Below, one piece after another: positions 6,122 through 7,703 of a stretch of DNA of 7,703 nt (its first letter is position 1; every line of letters starts with the position of its first letter). The stretch lies in NCBI GenBank assembly GCA_023253615.1, contig JALRFZ010000280.1, forward strand, positions 1 to 7,703, in the 5' to 3' direction. Origin of the DNA: Verrucomicrobiales bacterium. GTDB taxonomy: Bacteria > Verrucomicrobiota > Verrucomicrobiia > Verrucomicrobiales > DEV007. A program made the position numbers and the translations under genes. A model generated the notes under the pieces. It made no database searches. It was not told the DNA's origin and worked only from the letters and a program-made list of their open reading frames with translations.

Positions 6122-6468
6122 AGATCGTGTTCGACGAGAACGTTCCGTGGCCCTTGCGGAAGTTTCTTCCGGCTCATGAAGTCACCAGCGTTCAGCGCGA
6201 AGGTTTCGGTGGCATGGAGAACGGTGCGCTGTTGGCGAGGATCGATGGGTGCTTCGATGTTTTCATCCTCTGCGACAAGAATTTGAGATATCAGCAAAAC
6301 CTGTCCGGTCGGCGCATTGCGATCATCGAACTGCCGACCAACCGGTGGCCGATTCTGATGAAAATGGAGGAAGAGATCCTGAGCGCCGTAGCAAACTCGT
6401 TCACTGGTTCCTATCAGACCGTGGGAGAGCCGACCCCTGGCGGAAAAGCCAATGATCCGGCACCTTGA
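6118..6468 (+). CDS. DUF5615 PIN-like toxin candidate
   Basis: A 116-residue DUF5615 (PIN-like) protein. Seen: MKIVFDENVPWPL at the N-terminus with D6, E7 and N8; AHEVTSVQREGFGGMENGALL (19-39), the usual position of the second acidic site (E34); and FILCDKNLRYQQN (49-61), matching the family 'vtxDkdf' block with D53. A strand RRIAIIELPTNRW follows (65-77). The tail from about residue 94 (SFTGSYQTVGEPTPGGKANDPAP) looks disordered. The start at 6118 overlaps the DUF433 stop as ATGA; an upstream ATG at 6073 would lie inside the DUF433 gene and precede the conserved N-terminus. Known: PIN-like proteins of this type are predicted nucleases paired with DUF433 antitoxins. Inferred: ribonuclease toxin of a type II module. 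Activity is not proven for most members. Confidence 0.85.
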   Translation: MKIVFDENVPWPLRKFLPAHEVTSVQREGFGGMENGALLARIDGCFDVFILCDKNLRYQQNLSGRRIAIIELPTNRWPILMKMEEEILSAVANSFTGSYQTVGEPTPGGKANDPAP

Positions 6469-6492
6469 GCGCGATCAATCAACCGCTCAAGG
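6463..6492. terminator. Palindrome shared by two convergent genes, possible bidirectional terminator
   Basis: A 9-bp perfect stem (ccttgagcg at 6463-6471, cgctcaagg at 6484-6492) with a 12-nt loop. The left arm holds the toxin-like gene's TGA (6466-6468). The right arm, read on the minus strand, holds the TGA of the membrane protein gene (6489-6487). Both genes read CCT TGA GCG across the stem, so both end in Pro-stop. No T-run follows on either side, so it may be a factor-dependent or structural barrier to read-through rather than a classical intrinsic terminator. Confidence 0.5.
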
Positions 6493-7407
6493 CTGCACCG
6501 TCTGCGTCTTGGGCGGTTCGATGCTCATGATCCGGTCGTGGATCTTGAGGATCTCCTTGGACTTCTCGAAGAAGGAATCAACATCGGCCGCGGCGGTCTC
6601 GTTGGAGTCGACGATCTGCTGGAGTTGGGCGAGGTATTGGTTGATGTCGAGCGAGATGTCGGCCATCTGCTTCTGCGCCCGCGCATAAGCGGCCGAGACG
6701 CTGCTGCGGGCCTCGACGAGGGCATCGCGACGGCCCTGGTTTTCGAGGAAGGTGTCGCGCTCTTCCTTGAACTCCTTGTTCTTGAAAATCTTCTTCAGGG
6801 GCGAGGCGGTTTCCTTGGGATCGACCTGGTTGGCGGGCAGGCTGGAAAGCTGGCGGGAGAAATAGCGGTCGAGCTCGCGGAATTCATTCAGCGGTTTGCC
6901 GTATTGCTGGTGGAGGAAGGCGAGACCGTTGATCACACCGGTGAGTTTCGCGGCTTCCTCGCGGTCGATTTTTTGTCCGGATTTCAGGCGCGTCTCGATG
7001 TCGCCGATGTATTCGAGGGTGGAGCGGCTGTCATAGAGGATCTCGTTCATCTGCGCGTAGGTGCGCTGCAGTTGCTCGGCATGTTCCTTCTTCAGGGTCT
7101 CGACCTGGGTGGTCCATTCCTGCTGGAGCCGCTCGCTCTCGGCCTGCTTGTCGGCGAGGAGGGAGGAAAGCTCGGCGTTCTTGCCCTCGAGTTCGCTGAC
7201 GACGGTCTGGAACGTCTTCACCTGGCGCTCGAGATCGAGCGACTTCGATTGTTCATCGCTCCAGAGTTTGCCGAGGAATCCCGCTCCGCCGGCCGCGGCG
7301 AGGAGGAGGATCGTGAGGAGGACGATGGCGATGGTCTTGCCTTTGCCGGGTTTGCTGCCATAACCGTAGGCGGCGAGCGTCTCGTCGGGATCGTAGTCGG
7401 TGCTCAT
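6487..7407 (-). CDS. Single-pass membrane coiled-coil protein of unknown function
   Basis: A 306-residue protein; the family is not recognised. Seen: a short acidic/Gly/Tyr-rich cytoplasmic start (MSTDYDPDETLAAYGYGSKP), one transmembrane helix at about residues 25-45 (IAIVLLTILLLAAAGGAGFLG) preceded by basic GKGK, then a long coiled coil at about 50-125 rich in E, Q, L and K. A mostly helical second half (about 130-295) carries further heptad-like stretches and a basic patch SPLKKIFKNKEFKEER near 202-217. The topology is likely N-in with the coiled coil outside the inner membrane. The start at 7407 was chosen because a longer frame from 7632 adds Arg/Gly-rich sequence lacking coding character and would overlap the divergent gene. 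It resembles general envelope scaffold or tether proteins only in architecture. It is convergent with the toxin-like gene and divergent from the PAS gene. Confidence 0.85.
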   Translation of the reverse strand: MSTDYDPDETLAAYGYGSKPGKGKTIAIVLLTILLLAAAGGAGFLGKLWSDEQSKSLDLERQVKTFQTVVSELEGKNAELSSLLADKQAESERLQQEWTTQVETLKKEHAEQLQRTYAQMNEILYDSRSTLEYIGDIETRLKSGQKIDREEAAKLTGVINGLAFLHQQYGKPLNEFRELDRYFSRQLSSLPANQVDPKETASPLKKIFKNKEFKEERDTFLENQGRRDALVEARSSVSAAYARAQKQMADISLDINQYLAQLQQIVDSNETAAADVDSFFEKSKEILKIHDRIMSIEPPKTQTVQP

Positions 7408-7474
7408 GGGGAAAGATAAGTCTCTTTTGGTGGGAATGCGAGGATCGATGAGGTGGTCCTTTCGGGCCGGTGGC

Positions 7475-7493
7475 GACAGGGAAAATTCCCGTC
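7475..7493. promoter_or_regulatory. Imperfect palindrome in the divergent intergenic region
   Basis: gacagggaaaattcccgtc has a gggaa-aa-ttccc core flanked by gac/gtc with one extra base. It sits in the 147-bp gap between the divergent membrane protein and PAS genes, 68 bp before the membrane gene start and 62 bp before the PAS gene start. It is placed where a shared operator would be, but one copy of a short palindrome is weak evidence. Confidence 0.25.
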
Positions 7494-7554
7494 TTTCCCA
7501 TTTCCGTGGCCGGGATAGGATACGGGCGTACCGCGCCCCTCTTTCAATCTTTCC

Positions 7555-7703
7555 ATGAACGGTCCCGCCCTCCGTAGCGCCTTCCTCGCGGCGATCCCGC
7601 CGGAGCAATCCTTCCACCTCCTCTTCAACCATCTCCCCGGCGTGCTCTTTTTCGCGAAGGACCGCGAAGGCCGGCTCCTCGCCGCGAACCGCGCCCTCCT
7701 CGA
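7555..7703 (+). CDS. PAS-domain protein, probable transcriptional regulator (5' fragment)
   Basis: Only the first 49 complete codons are present before the window ends. Seen: MNGPALRSAFLAAIPPEQ, then a segment reading LLFNHLPGVLFFAKDREGRLLAANRALL, which matches the start of a PAS domain (LxxxLPgvlFfxKDxxGrxlxaNxal). General knowledge: in Verrucomicrobiota this N-terminus is common in PAS plus AraC-type helix-turn-helix regulators, and PAS-histidine kinases are the main alternative. The C-terminal output domain is outside the window, so regulator versus kinase cannot be decided. It is transcribed divergently from the coiled-coil membrane protein. Confidence 0.7.
   Translation, partial: MNGPALRSAFLAAIPPEQSFHLLFNHLPGVLFFAKDREGRLLAANRALL

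Noticed and set aside
6538..7419. Plus-strand frame of 293 codons opposite the membrane protein
   Set aside because: It reads as an L/V/E/G-rich shadow of a coiled-coil gene; the minus-strand product has a transmembrane helix and heptads and is the sensible gene.
7408..7632. Longer N-terminus for the membrane protein starting at 7632
   Set aside because: The added 75 residues have no coding character and overlap the divergent PAS gene start at 7555.
1..7703. tRNA, rRNA or riboswitch genes
   Set aside because: No cloverleaf with T-loop GTTCRA-type signature, no rRNA-like stretch and no recognisable riboswitch core was seen on either strand.

Overview
The window looks like chromosomal DNA from a GC-rich Verrucomicrobiota bacterium, with Planctomycetota as the second choice. 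This rests on three things: a PSD1-type cytochrome (DUF1549/DUF1553) gene beside a Tat-exported DUF1501 gene, a pairing largely confined to the PVC bacteria; spacers full of degenerate 'cgcgGAT/cacGGAT' repeats and 'gccccGGAggggc' hairpins; and a final gene fragment that starts like the PAS-domain regulators common in Verrucomicrobiota. No search could be run, so the lineage is an inference.

Layout. 61-543 (+) encodes a small lipoprotein with four EF-hands. It is followed by a compact palindromic element (546-613). 682-3540 (+) encodes a large exported protein with two CxxCH motifs, a PSCyt1 haem domain, DUF1549, a golvesin/xanthan-lyase-like beta insertion and DUF1553. 3541-3891 is a gene-free spacer of degenerate short repeats. 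3892-5268 (+) encodes the DUF1501 partner, a predicted Tat substrate of the alkaline phosphatase/sulfatase fold. 5269-5911 is a second gene-free spacer built from GC-rich hairpins. Its centre is a composite module present twice in opposite orientation (5392-5493 and 5650-5749) around a 156-bp core with an ORF remnant. 5912-6468 (+) is a two-gene DUF433/DUF5615 toxin-antitoxin-like pair with an ATGA overlap. 6487-7407 (-) encodes a single-pass membrane coiled-coil protein of unknown function. It converges on the toxin-like gene across a palindrome (6463-6492) that holds the stop codons of both genes. 7555-7703 (+) is the 5' end of a divergent gene with a PAS-like N-terminus, cut by the window edge.

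How the genes may work together. The exported haem protein and the DUF1501 protein probably act together in the periplasm or at the cell surface. Their family context suggests polymer breakdown or an associated redox step, but the sequence does not show a substrate. The EF-hand lipoprotein may belong to the same envelope setting. The DUF433/DUF5615 pair sits next to the repeat-rich spacer and looks like accessory DNA. The most unusual material is in the two spacers and at the shared-stop palindrome, not in a recognisable new gene system.
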